The notes under the pieces were generated by a model. That model worked only from the letters and a program-made list of their open reading frames with translations. It did no database searches and was not told the origin of the DNA. Positions 38,501-49,797 of a stretch of DNA of 64,000 bases are shown piece by piece; positions within the stretch are counted from its first letter, which is position 1; each line of letters opens with the position of its first letter. The position numbers and the translations under genes were made by a program. The stretch is from Diorhabda sublineata (lineage: Eukaryota > Arthropoda > Insecta > Coleoptera > Chrysomelidae), in assembly GCF_026230105.1 (NCBI RefSeq), contig NW_026614275.1, positions 101,764 through 165,763 of the forward strand, written 5' to 3'.

Positions 38501-40091
38501 TTTGAAGTCGAATTTCAACCTTTCTTCATATATTTGAGTGAGTTTGCATCTAACTTTGTAAGATATCGTCGATTAACATCCATTGAAGTCCATTGAGGTG
38601 GATTTTCACTATGTGTTGATTGAAAATTTTCAAAGTCTATCTTCCTAATTTGAAGTCGAATTTCAACATTTCTTATATGTTTGAGTGAGTTTGCATCTAA
38701 GTTTAACAGATATCGTCGATTAACATCCATTCAAGCCCATTGATGTCGATTTTCACTTTGTGTTGATTGAAAATTTTCAAAGTCTATCTTCCTAATTTGA
38801 AGTCGAATTTCAAAATTTCGCATATATTTGAGTGAGTTTGCATCTAAGTTTGTCAGATATCGTCGATTAACATCCATTCAAGCCCATTGAGGTCGATTTT
38901 CACTTTGTGTTGATTGAAAATTTTCAAAGTCTATCTTCCTAATTTGAAGTCGAATTTCAACATTTCTTATATATTTGAGTGAGTTTGCATCTAAGTTTGT
39001 CAGATATCGTCGATTAACATCCATTCAAGCCCATTGAGGTCGATTTTCACTTTGTGTTGATTGAAAATTTTTAAAGTCTATCTTCCTAATTTGAAGTCGA
39101 ATTTCAACATTCCGCATATATTTGAGTGAGTTTGCATCTAAGTTTGTCAGATATCGTCGATTAATATCCATTCAAGCCCATTGAGGTCGATTTTCACTTT
39201 GTGTTGATTGAAAATTTTCAAAGTCCATCTTCCTAATTTGAAGTCGAATTTCAACCTTTCTTCATATATTTGAGTGAGTTTGCATCTAACTTTGTAAGAT
39301 ATCGTCGATTAACATCCATTGAAGTCCATTGAGGTGGATTTTCACTATGTGTTGATTGAAAATTTTCAAAGTCTATCTTCCTAATTTGAAGTCGAATTTC
39401 AACATTTCTTATATGTTTGAGTGAGTTTGCATCTAAGTTTAACAGATATCGTCGATTAACATCCATTCAAGCCCATTGATGTCGATTTTCACTTTGTGTT
39501 GATTGAAAATTTTCAAAGTCTATCTTCCTAATTTGAAGTCGAATTTCAAAATTTCGCATATATTTGAGTGAGTTTGCATCTAAGTTTGTCAGATATCGTC
39601 GATTAACATCCATTCAAGCCCATTGAGGTCGATTTTCACTTTGTGTTGATTGAAAATTTTCAAAGTCTATCTTCCTAATTTGAAGTCGAATTTCAACATT
39701 TCTTATATATTTGAGTGAGTTTGCATCTTACTTGGTCAGATATCGTCGATTAACATCCATTGAAGCCCATTGTGGTCGATTTTCACTTTGTGTTGATTGA
39801 AAATTTTCAAAGTCTATCTTCCTAATTTGAAGTCGGATTTCAACATTCCTTATATATTTGAGTGAGTTTGCATCTTACTTTGCCGGTATCGTCGATTAAC
39901 ATCCATTGAAGCAGATTGAGGTCGATTGTCACTTTGTGTTGATTGAAAATTTTCAAAGTCTATCTTCCTAATTTGAAGTCGAATTTCAACATTTCTTATA
40001 TATTTGAGTGAGTTTGCATCTAAGTTTGTCAGATATCGTCGATTAACATCCATTCAAGCCCATTGAGGTCGATTTTCACTTTGTATTGATT
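35533..40091. repeat. Higher-order unit, enlarged copy 2 (4559 bp)
   Basis: The copy repeats 31857-35532 with the same private variants (TCTTTCTAA at 35975, TTGACGTCG at 36416, CATTAAGGTCC at 37739, CCGG monomer at 39799). It is 883 bp (six monomers) longer because of extra material at 38327-39209. Outside that insert the offset is 3676 bp on the left side and 4559 bp on the right side, and I noticed no other length change. Confidence 0.92.
38327..39209. repeat. 883-bp insertion by internal tandem duplication
   Basis: A TTTTTAAAG/ACATTCCGCATA/ATTAATATCC monomer (38327) is followed by a GTCCATCTT 148-bp monomer, TATGTTTGAG, CAAAATTTCGCATA and ATCTAAG monomers. The whole series from 38327 then starts again at 39063, 736 bp on. 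Copies 1 and 3 instead go straight from an ATTAATATCC monomer (34504, 42739) into the 148-bp monomer. The same arrangement reappears at 45386-46708, 6764 bp from 38622-39944, so the enlarged copy seeded later spread. Confidence 0.88.
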
Positions 40092-43000
40092 GAAAATTTT
40101 CAAAGTCCATCTTCCTAATTTGAAGTCGAATTTCAACCTTTCTTCATATATTTGAGTGAGTTTGCATCTAACTTTGTAAGATATCATCGATTAACATCCA
40201 TTGAAGCCCATTGAGGTCGATTTTCACTATGTGTTGATTGAAAATTTTCAAAGTCTATCTTCCTAATTTGAACTCGAATTTTAACATTTCTTATATGTTT
40301 GAGTGAGTTTGCATCTAAGTTTAACAGATATCGTCGATTAACATCCATTCCAGCCCATTGAGGTCGATTTTCAATTTGTGTTGATTGAAAATTTTCAAAG
40401 TCTATCTTCCTAATTTGAAGTCGAATTTCAACATTTCTTATATATTTGAGTGAGTTCGCATCTTACTTTGTCAGATATCGTCGATTAACATCCATTGAAG
40501 CCCATTGTGGTCGATTTTCACTTTGTGTTGATTGAAAATTTTCAAAGTCTATCTTTCTAATTTGAAGTCGGATTTCAACATTTCTTATATATTTGAGTGA
40601 GTTTGCATCTTACTTTGTCAGATATCGTCGATTAACATCCATTGAAGCAGATTGAGGTCGATTGTCACTTTGTGTTGATTGAAAATTTTCAAAGTCTATC
40701 TTCCTAATTTGAAGTCGAATTTCAACATTTCTCATATATTTGAGTGAGTTTGCATCTAAGTTTGTCAGATATCGTCGATTAACATCCATTCAAGCCCATT
40801 GAGGTCGTTTTTCACTTTGTGTTGATTGAAAATTTTCAAAGTCTATCTTCCTAATTTGAAGTCGGATTTCAACATTTCTTATATATTTGAGTGAGTTTGC
40901 ATCTAAGTTTGTCAGATATCGTCGATTGACATCCATTCAAGCCCATTGAGGTCGATTTTCACTTTGTGTTGATTGAAAATTTTCAAAGTCTATCTTCCTA
41001 ATTTGACGTCGAATTTCAACATTTCTTATATATTTGAGTGAGTTTGCATCTAAGTTTGTCAGATATCGTCGATTAACATCCATTCAAGCCCATTGAGGTC
41101 GATTTTCACTTTGTGTTGATTGAAAATTTTCAAAGTCTATCTTCCTAATTTGAAGTCGGATTTCAACATTTCTTATATATTTTAGTGAGTTTGCATCTAA
41201 GTTTGTCAGATATCGTCGATTGACATCCATTCAAGCCCATTGAGGTCGATTTTCACTTTGTGTTGATTGAAAATTTTCAAAGTCTATCTTCCTAATTTGA
41301 AGTCGAATTTCAACATTTCTTATATATTTGAGTGAGTTTGCATCTAAGTTTGTCAGATATCGTCGATTAACATCCATTCAAGCCCATTGAAGTCGATTTT
41401 TACTTTGTGTTGATTGAAAATTTTCAAAGTCTATCTTCCTAATTTGAAGTCGGATTTCAACATTTCTTATATATTTGAGTGAGTTTGCATCTAAGTTTGT
41501 CAGATATCGTCGATTGACATCCATTCAAGCCCATTGAGGTCGATTTTCACTTTGTGTTGATTGAAAATTTTCAAAGTCTATCTTCCTAATTTGAAGTCGA
41601 ATTTCAACATTTCTCATATATTTGAGTGAGTTTGCATCTAAGTTTGTCAGATATCGTCGATTAACATCCATTCAAGCCCATTGAGGTCGATTTTCACTTT
41701 GTGTTGATTGAAAATTTTCAAAGTCTATCTTCCTAATTTGAAGTCGGATTTCAACATTTCTTATATATTTTAGTGAGTTTGCATCTAAGTTTGTCAGATA
41801 TCGTCGATTGACATCCATTCAAGCCCATTGAGGTCGATTTTCACTTTGTGTTGATTGAAAATTTTCAAAGTCTATCTTCCTAATTTGAAGTCGAATTTCA
41901 ACATTTCTTATATATTTGAGTGAGTTTGCATCTAAGTTTGTCAGATATCGTCGATTAACATCCATTCAAGCCCATTGAAGTCGATTTTTACTTTGTGTTG
42001 ATTGAAAATTTTCAAAGTCTATCTTCCTAATTTGAAGTCGAATTTCAACATTTCTCATATATTTGAGTGAGTTTGCATCTTACTTTGTCAGATATCGTCG
42101 ATTAACATCCATTCAAGCCCATTGTGGTCGATGTTCACTTTGTGATGATTGAAAATTTTCAAAGTCTATCTTCCTAATTTGAAGTCGAATTTCAACATTT
42201 CTCATATATTTGAGTGAGTTTGCATCTAACTTTGTCAGATATCGTCGATTAACATCCATTGAAGCCCATTGAGGTCGATTATCACTTTGTGTTGATTGAA
42301 AATTTTCAAAGTCTATCTTCCTAATTTGAAGTCGAATTTCAACATTTCTTATATATTTGAGTGAGTTTGCATCTAACTTTGTCAGATATCATCGATTAAC
42401 ATCCATTGAAGCCCATTAAGGTCCTTTTTCACTTTGTGTTGAAAGAAAATTTTCAACGTCTATCTTCCTAATTTGAAGTCGAATTTCAACATTTCTTATA
42501 TATTTGAGTGAGTTTGCATCTAACTTTGTCAGATATCATCGATTAACATCCATTGAAGCCCATTGAGGTCGATTTTCACTTTGTGTTGATTGAAAATTTT
42601 CAAAGTCTATCTTCCTAATTTGAAGTCGAATTTCAAAATTTCTTATATATTTGAGTGAGTTTGCATCTTACTTTGTCAGATATCGTCGATTAACATCCAT
42701 TGAAGCAGATTGAGGTCGATTGTCACTTTGTGTTGATTGAAAATTTTCAAAGTCTATCTTCCTAATTTGAAGTCGAATTTCAACATTTCTTATATATTTG
42801 AGTGAGTTTGCATCTAAGTTTGTCAGATATCGTCGATTAATATCCATTCAAGCCCATTGAGGTCGATTTTCACTTTGTGTTGATTGAAAATTTTCAAAGT
42901 CCATCTTCCTAATTTGAAGTCGAATTTCAACCTTTCTTCATATATTTGAGTGAGTTTGCATCTAACTTTGTAAGATATCGTCGATTAACATCCATTGAAG

Positions 43001-43767
43001 TCCATTGAGGTGGATTTTCACTATGTGTTGATTGAAAATTTTCAAAGTCTATCTTCCTAATTTGAAGTCGAATTTCAACATTTCTTATATGTTTGAGTGA
43101 GTTTGCATCTAAGTTTAACAGATATCGTCGATTAACATCCATTCAAGCCCATTGATGTCGATTTTCACTTTGTGTTGATTGAAAATTTTCAAAGTCTATC
43201 TTCCTAATTTGAAGTCGAATTTCAAAATTTCGCATATATTTGAGTGAGTTTGCATCTAAGTTTGTCAGATATCGTCGATTAACATCCATTCAAGCCCATT
43301 GAGGTCGATTTTCACTTTGTGTTGATTGAAAATTTTCAAAGTCTATCTTCCTAATTTGAAGTCGAATTTCAACATTTCTTATATATTTGAGTGAGTTTGC
43401 ATCTTACTTGGTCAGATATCGTCGATTAACATCCATTGAAGCCCATTGTGGTCGATTTTCACTTTGTGTTGATTGAAAATTTTCAAAGTCTATCTTCCTA
43501 ATTTGAAGTCGGATTTCAACATTCCTTATATATTTGAGTGAGTTTGCATCTTACTTTGCCGGTATCGTCGATTAACATCCATTGAAGCAGATTGAGGTCG
43601 ATTGTCACTTTGTGTTGATTGAAAATTTTCAAAGTCTATCTTCCTAATTTGAAGTCGAATTTCAACATTTCTTATATATTTGAGTGAGTTTGCATCTAAG
43701 TTTGTCAGATATCGTCGATTAACATCCATTCAAGCCCATTGAAGTCGATTTTTACTTTGTGTTGATT
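40092..43767. repeat. 3676-bp higher-order unit, copy 3
   Basis: It matches copy 1 monomer by monomer at a distance of 8235 bp and copy 2 at 4559 bp in the left part (TCTTTCTAA at 40534, TTGACGTCG at 40975, CATTAAGGTCC at 42298, CCGG monomer at 43475). It lacks the 883-bp insertion. The last monomer (43621) ends GAAGTCGATTTTTAC instead of TTTGTATTG, so the tandem series stops here by a switch into the interior type seen at 33034 and 33622. Confidence 0.92.
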
Positions 43768-45679
43768 GAAAATTTTCAAAGTCTATCTTCCTAATTTGAA
43801 GTCGGATTTCAACATTTCTTATATATTTGAGTGAGTTTGCATCTAAGTTTGTCAGATATCGTCGATTGACATCCATTCAAGCCCATTGAGGTCGATTTTC
43901 ACTTTGTGTTGATTGAAAATTTTCAAAGTCTATCTTCCTAATCTGAAGTCGAATTTCAACATTTCTTATATATTTGAGTGAGTTTGCATCTAAGTTTGTC
44001 AGATATCGTCGATTAACATTCAGTCAAGCCCATTGAGGTCGATTTTCACTTTGTGTTGATTGAAAATTTTCAAAGTCTATCTTCCTAATTTGAAGTCGAA
44101 TTTCAACCTTTCTTCATATATTTGAGTGAGTTTGCATCTAAGTTTGTCAGATATCGTCGATTAACATCCATTCAAGCCCATTGAGGTCGATTTTCACTTT
44201 GTGTTGATTGAAAATTTTCAAAGTCTATCTTCCTAATTTGAAGTCGAATTTCAACATTTCTCATATATTTGAGTGAGTTTGCATCTAAGTTTGTCAGATA
44301 TCGTCGATTAACATCCATTCAAGCCCATTGAGGTCGATTTTCACTTTGTGTTGATTGAAAATTTTCAAAGTCTATCTTCCTAATTTGAAGTCGGATTTCA
44401 ACATTTCTTATATATTTTAGTGAGTTTGCATCTAAGTTTGTCAGATATCGTCGATTGACATCCATTCAAGCCCATTGAGGTCGATTTTCACTTTGTGTTG
44501 ATTGAAAATTTTCAAAGTCTATCTTCCTAATTTGAAGTCGAATTTCAACATTTCTCATATATTTGAGTGAGTTTGCATCTTACTTTGTCAGATATCGTCG
44601 ATTAACATCCATTGAAGCCCATTGTGGTCGATGTTCACTTTGTGATGATTGAAAATTTTCAAAGTCTATCTTCCTAATTTGAAGTCGAATTTCAACATTT
44701 CTCATATATTTGAGTGAGTTTGCATCTAACTTTGTCAGATATCGTCGATTTACATCCATTGAAGTCCATTGAGGTCGATTTTCACTATGTGTTGATTGAA
44801 AATTTTCAAAGTCTATCTTCCTAATTTGAAGTCGAATTTCAACATTTCTTATATGTTTGGGTGAGTTTGCATCTAAGTTTAACAGATATCGTCGATTAAC
44901 ATCCATTCAAGCCCATTGAGGTCGATTTTCACTTTGTGTTGATTGAAAATTTTCAAAGTCTATCTTCCTAATTTGAAGTCGAATTTCAACATTTCGCATA
45001 TATTTGAGTGAGTTTGCATCTAAGTTTGTCAGATATCGTCGATTAACATCCATTCAAGCCCATTGAGGTCGATTTTCACTTTGTGTTGATTGAAAATTTT
45101 TAAAGTCTATCTTCCTAATTTGAAGTCGAATTTCAACATTCCGCATATATTTGAGTGAGTTTGCATCTAAGTTTGTGAGATATCGTCGATTAACATCCAT
45201 TCAATCCCATTGAGGTCGATTTTCACTTTGTGTTGATTGAAAATTTTCAAAGTCTATCTTCCTAATTTGAAGTCGGATTTCAACATTTCTTATATATTTG
45301 AGTGAGTTTGCATCTTACTTTGTCAGATATCGTCGATTAACATCCATTGAAGTCCATTGAGGTGGATTTTCACTATGTGTTGATTGAAAATTTTCAAAGT
45401 CTATCTTCCTAATTTGAAGTCGAATTTCAACATTTCTTATATGTTTGAGTGAGTTTGCATCTAAGTTTAACAGATATCGTCGATTAACATCCATTCAAGC
45501 CCATTGATGTCGATTTTCACTTTGTGTTGATTGAAAATTTTCAAAGTCTATCTTCCTAATTTGAAGTCGAATTTCAAAATTTCGCATATATTTGAGTGAG
45601 TTTGCATCTAAGTTTGTCAGATATCGTCGATTAACATCCATTCAAGCCCATTGAGGTCGATTTTCACTTTGTGTTGATT
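43768..45679. repeat. Mosaic satellite segment, 13 monomers
   Basis: The stretch 44062-45091 recurs at 52003-53032, 7941 bp away. It holds a 148-bp monomer, a TTTCTCATATA monomer, a GTCGGATTT/TATTTTAG monomer, the TGTGATG monomer, a GATTTACATCC plus GAAGTCC monomer, a TATGTTTGGG monomer and a TTTCGCATATA monomer. Monomer 45239 is a hybrid with a GTCGGATTT/ATCTTAC front and a GAAGTCC/GAGGTGGATT/TATGTG back. 43915 has the unique ACATTCAGTC. Confidence 0.8.
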
Positions 45680-47884
45680 GAAAATTTTCAAAGTCTATCT
45701 TCCTAATTTGAAGTCGAATTTCAACATTTCTTATATATTTGAGTGAGTTTGCATCTAAGTTTGTCAGATATCGTCGATTAACATCCATTCAAGCCCATTG
45801 AGGTCGATTTTCACTTTGTGTTGATTGAAAATTTTTAAAGTCTATCTTCCTAATTTGAAGTCGAATTTCAACATTCCGCATATATTTGAGTGAGTTTGCA
45901 TCTAAGTTTGTCAGATATCGTCGATTAATATCCATTCAAGCCCATTGAGGTCGATTTTCACTTTGTGTTGATTGAAAATTTTCAAAGTCCATCTTCCTAA
46001 TTTGAAGTCGAATTTCAACCTTTCTTCATATATTTGAGTGAGTTTGCATCTAACTTTGTAAGATATCGTCGATTAACATCCATTGAAGTCCATTGAGGTG
46101 GATTTTCACTATGTGTTGATTGAAAATTTTCAAAGTCTATCTTCCTAATTTGAAGTCGAATTTCAACATTTCTTATATGTTTGAGTGAGTTTGCATCTAA
46201 GTTTAACAGATATCGTCGATTAACATCCATTCAAGCCCATTGATGTCGATTTTCACTTTGTGTTGATTGAAAATTTTCAAAGTCTATCTTCCTAATTTGA
46301 AGTCGAATTTCAAAATTTCGCATATATTTGAGTGAGTTTGCATCTAAGTTTGTCAGATATCGTCGATTAACATCCATTCAAGCCCATTGAGGTCGATTTT
46401 CACTTTGTGTTGATTGAAAATTTTCAAAGTCTATCTTCCTAATTTGAAGTCGAATTTCAACATTTCTTATATATTTGAGTGAGTTTGCATCTTACTTGGT
46501 CAGATATCGTCGATTAACATCCATTGAAGCCCATTGTGGTCGATTTTCACTTTGTGTTGATTGAAAATTTTCAAAGTCTATCTTCCTAATTTGAAGTCGG
46601 ATTTCAACATTCCTTATATATTTGAGTGAGTTTGCATCTTACTTTGCCGGTATCGTCGATTAACATCCATTGAAGCAGATTGAGGTCGATTGTCACTTTG
46701 TGTTGATTGAAAATTTTCAAAGTCTATCTTCCTAATTTGAAGTCGAATTTCAACATTTCTTATATATTTGAGTGAGTTTGCATCTAAGTTTGTCAGATAT
46801 CGTCGATTAACATCCATTCAAGCCCATTGAAGTCGATTTTTACTTTGTGTTGATTGAAAATTTTCAAAGTCTATCTTCCTAATTTGAAGTCGGATTTCAA
46901 CATTTCTTATATATTTGAGTGAGTTTGCATCTAAGTTTGTCAGATATCGTCGATTGACATCCATTCAAGCCCATTGAGGTCGATTTTCACTTTGTGTTGA
47001 TTGAAAATTTTCAAAGTCTATCTTCCTAATCTGAAGTCGAATTTCAACATTTCTTATATATTTGAGTGAGTTTGCATCTAAGTTTGTCAGATATCGTCGA
47101 TCAACATCCATTCAAGCCCATTGAGGTCGATTTTCACTTTGTGTTGATTGAAAATTTTCAAAGTCTATCTTCCTAATTTGAAGTCGAATTTCAACATTTC
47201 TCATATATTTGAGTGAGTTTGCATCTAAGTTTGTCAGATATCGTCGATTAACATCCATTCAAGCCCATTGAGGTCGATTTTCACTTTGTGTTGATTGAAA
47301 ATTTTCAAAGTCTATCTTCCTAATTTGAAGTCGGATTTCAACATTTCTTATATATTTTACTGAGTTTGCATCTAAGTTTGTCAGATATCGTCAAATGACA
47401 TCCATTCAAGCCCATTGAGGTCGATTTTCACTTTGTGTTGATTGAAAATTTTCAAAGTCTATCTTCCTAATTTGAAGTCGAATTTCAACATTTCTCATAT
47501 ATCTGAGTGAGTTTGCATCTTACTTTGTCAGATATCGTCGATTAACATCCATTGAAGCCCATTGTGGTCGATGTTCACTTTGTGATGATTGAAAATTTTC
47601 AAAGTCTATCTTCCTAATTTGAAGTCGAATTTCAACATTTCTCATATATTTGAGTGAGTTTGCATCTAACTTTGTCAGATATCGTCGATTATCATCCATT
47701 GAAGCCCATTGAGGTCGATTTTCACTTTGTGTTGATTGAAAATTTTCAAAGTCTATCTTCCTAATTTGAAGTCGAATTTCAAAATTTCTCATATATTTGA
47801 GTGAGTTTGCATCTTACTTTGTCAGATATCGTCGATTAACATCCATTGAAGCCCATTGAGGTCGATTGTCACTTTGTGTTGATT
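45680..47884. repeat. 4118-bp-offset segment, left copy
   Basis: Fifteen monomers match 49798-52002. They include TTTTTAAAG/ACATTCCGC (45827), the 148-bp GTCCATCTT monomer (45974), a cassette with the CCGG monomer (46122-46708), AATCTGAAG (47003), TATTTTACTGAG plus CGTCAAATGAC (47297), ATATCTGAG (47444) and GATTATCATCC (47591). The left copy alone has GATCAACATCC at about 47100 and ends in GATTGTC where the right copy ends in GATTTTC. Confidence 0.88.
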
Positions 47885-49797
47885 GAAAATTTTCAAAGTC
47901 TATCTTCCTAATTTTAAATCGAATTTCAACATTTCTTATATATTTGAGTGAGTTTGCATCTAAGTTTGTCAGATATCGTCGATTGACATCCATTCAAGCC
48001 CATTGAGGTCGATTTTCACTTTGTGTTGATTGAAAATTTTCAAAGTCTATCTTCTTAATTTGAAGTCGAACTTCAACATTTCTTATATATTTGAGTGAGT
48101 TTGCATCTAACTTTGTCAGATATCGTCGATTAACATCCAGTCAAGCCCATTGAGGTCGATTTTCACTTTGTGTTGATTGAAAATTTTCAAAGTCTATCTT
48201 CCTAATTTGAAGTCGAATTTCAACCTTTCTTCATATATTTGAGTGAGTTTGCATCTAAGTTTGTCAGATATCGTCGATTAACATCCATTCAAGCCCATTG
48301 AGGTCGATTTTCACTTTGTGTTGATTGAAAATTTTCAAAGTCTATCTTCCTAATTTGAAGTCGAATTTCAACATTTCTCATATATTTGAGTGAGTTTGCA
48401 TCTAAGTTTGTCAGATATCGTCGATTAACATCCATTCAAGCCCATTGAGGTCGATTTTCACTTTGTGTTGATTGAAAATTTTCAAAGTCTATCTTCCTAA
48501 TTTGAAGTCGAATTTCAACATTTCTTATATATTTGAGTGAGTTTGCATCTAAGTTTGTCAGATATCGTCGATTAACATCCATTCAAGCCCATTGAGGTCG
48601 ATTTTCACTTTGTGTTGATTGAAAATTTTTAAAGTCTATCTTCCTAATTTGAAGTCGAATTTCAACATTCCGCATATATTTGAGTGAGTTTGCATCTTAC
48701 TTTGTCAGATATCGTCGATTAACATCCATTGAAGCCCATTGTGGTCGATGTTCACTTTGTGATGATTGAAAATTTTCAAAGTCTATCTTCCTAATTTGAA
48801 GTCGAATTTCAACATTTCTCATATATTTGAGTGAGTTTGCATCTAACTTTGTCAGATATCGTCGATTTACATCCATTGAAGTCCATTGAGGTCGATTTTC
48901 ACTATGTGTTGATTGAAAATTTTCAAAGTCTATCTTCCTAATTTGAAGTCGAATTTCAACATTTCTTATATGTTTGGGTGAGTTTGCATCTAAGTTTAAC
49001 AGATATCGTCGATTTACATCCATTCAAGCCCATTGAGGTCGATTTTCACTTTGTGTTGATTGAAAATTTTCAAAGTCTATCTTCCTAATTTGAAGTCGAA
49101 TTTCAACATTTCGCATATATTTGAGTGAGTTTGCATCTAAGTTTGTCAGATATCGTCGATTAACATCCATTCAAGCCCATTGAGGTCGATTTTCACTTTG
49201 TGTTGATTGAAAATTTTTAAAGTCTATCTTCCTAATTTGAAGTCGAATTTCAACATTCCGCATATATTTGAGTGAGTTTGCATCTAAGTTTGTGAGATAT
49301 CGTCGATTAACATCCATTCAAGCCCATTGAGGTCGATTTTCACTTTGTGTTGATTGAAAATTTTCAAAGTCTATCTTCTTAATTTGAAGTCGAACTTCAA
49401 CATTTCTTATATATTTGAGTGAGTTTGCATCTAACTTTGTCAGATATCGTCGATTAACATCCAGTCAAGCCCATTGAGGTCGATTTTCACTTTGTGTTGA
49501 TTGAAAATTTTCAAAGTCTATCTTCCTAATTTGAAGTCGAATTTCAACCTTTCTTCATATATTTGAGTGAGTTTGCATCTAAGTTTGTCAGATATCGTCG
49601 ATTAACATCCATTCAAGCCCATTGAGGTCGATTTTCACTTTGTGTTGATTGAAAATTTTCAAAGTCTATCTTCCTAATTTGAAGTCGAATTTCAACATTT
49701 CTCATATATTTGAGTGAGTTTGCATCTAAGTTTGTCAGATATCGTCGATTAACATCCATTCAAGCCCATTGAGGTCGATTTTCACTTTGTGTTGATT
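47885..49797. repeat. Mosaic satellite segment, 13 monomers
   Basis: A local repeat is visible: CTTCTTAATT plus GAACTTC, 148-bp, TTTCTCATATA and ATCTAAG monomers at 48032-48620 recur at 49356-49944, 1324 bp on. Between them is the TGTGATG/GATTTACATCC/TATGTTTGGG/TTTCGCATATA series (48621-49208). Monomer 48621 is a hybrid with a TTTTTAAAG/ACATTCCGC front and a GATGTTC/TGTGATG back. At 49015 a second GATTTACATCC appears in the TATGTTTGGG monomer, absent from its relatives at 44798 and 52739. Confidence 0.8.

Noticed and set aside
38515..39466. Assembly artefact as the cause of the 736-bp duplication
   Set aside because: The same arrangement occurs independently at 45386-46708 with further differences around it, which favours a real event, though reads would be needed to be certain.
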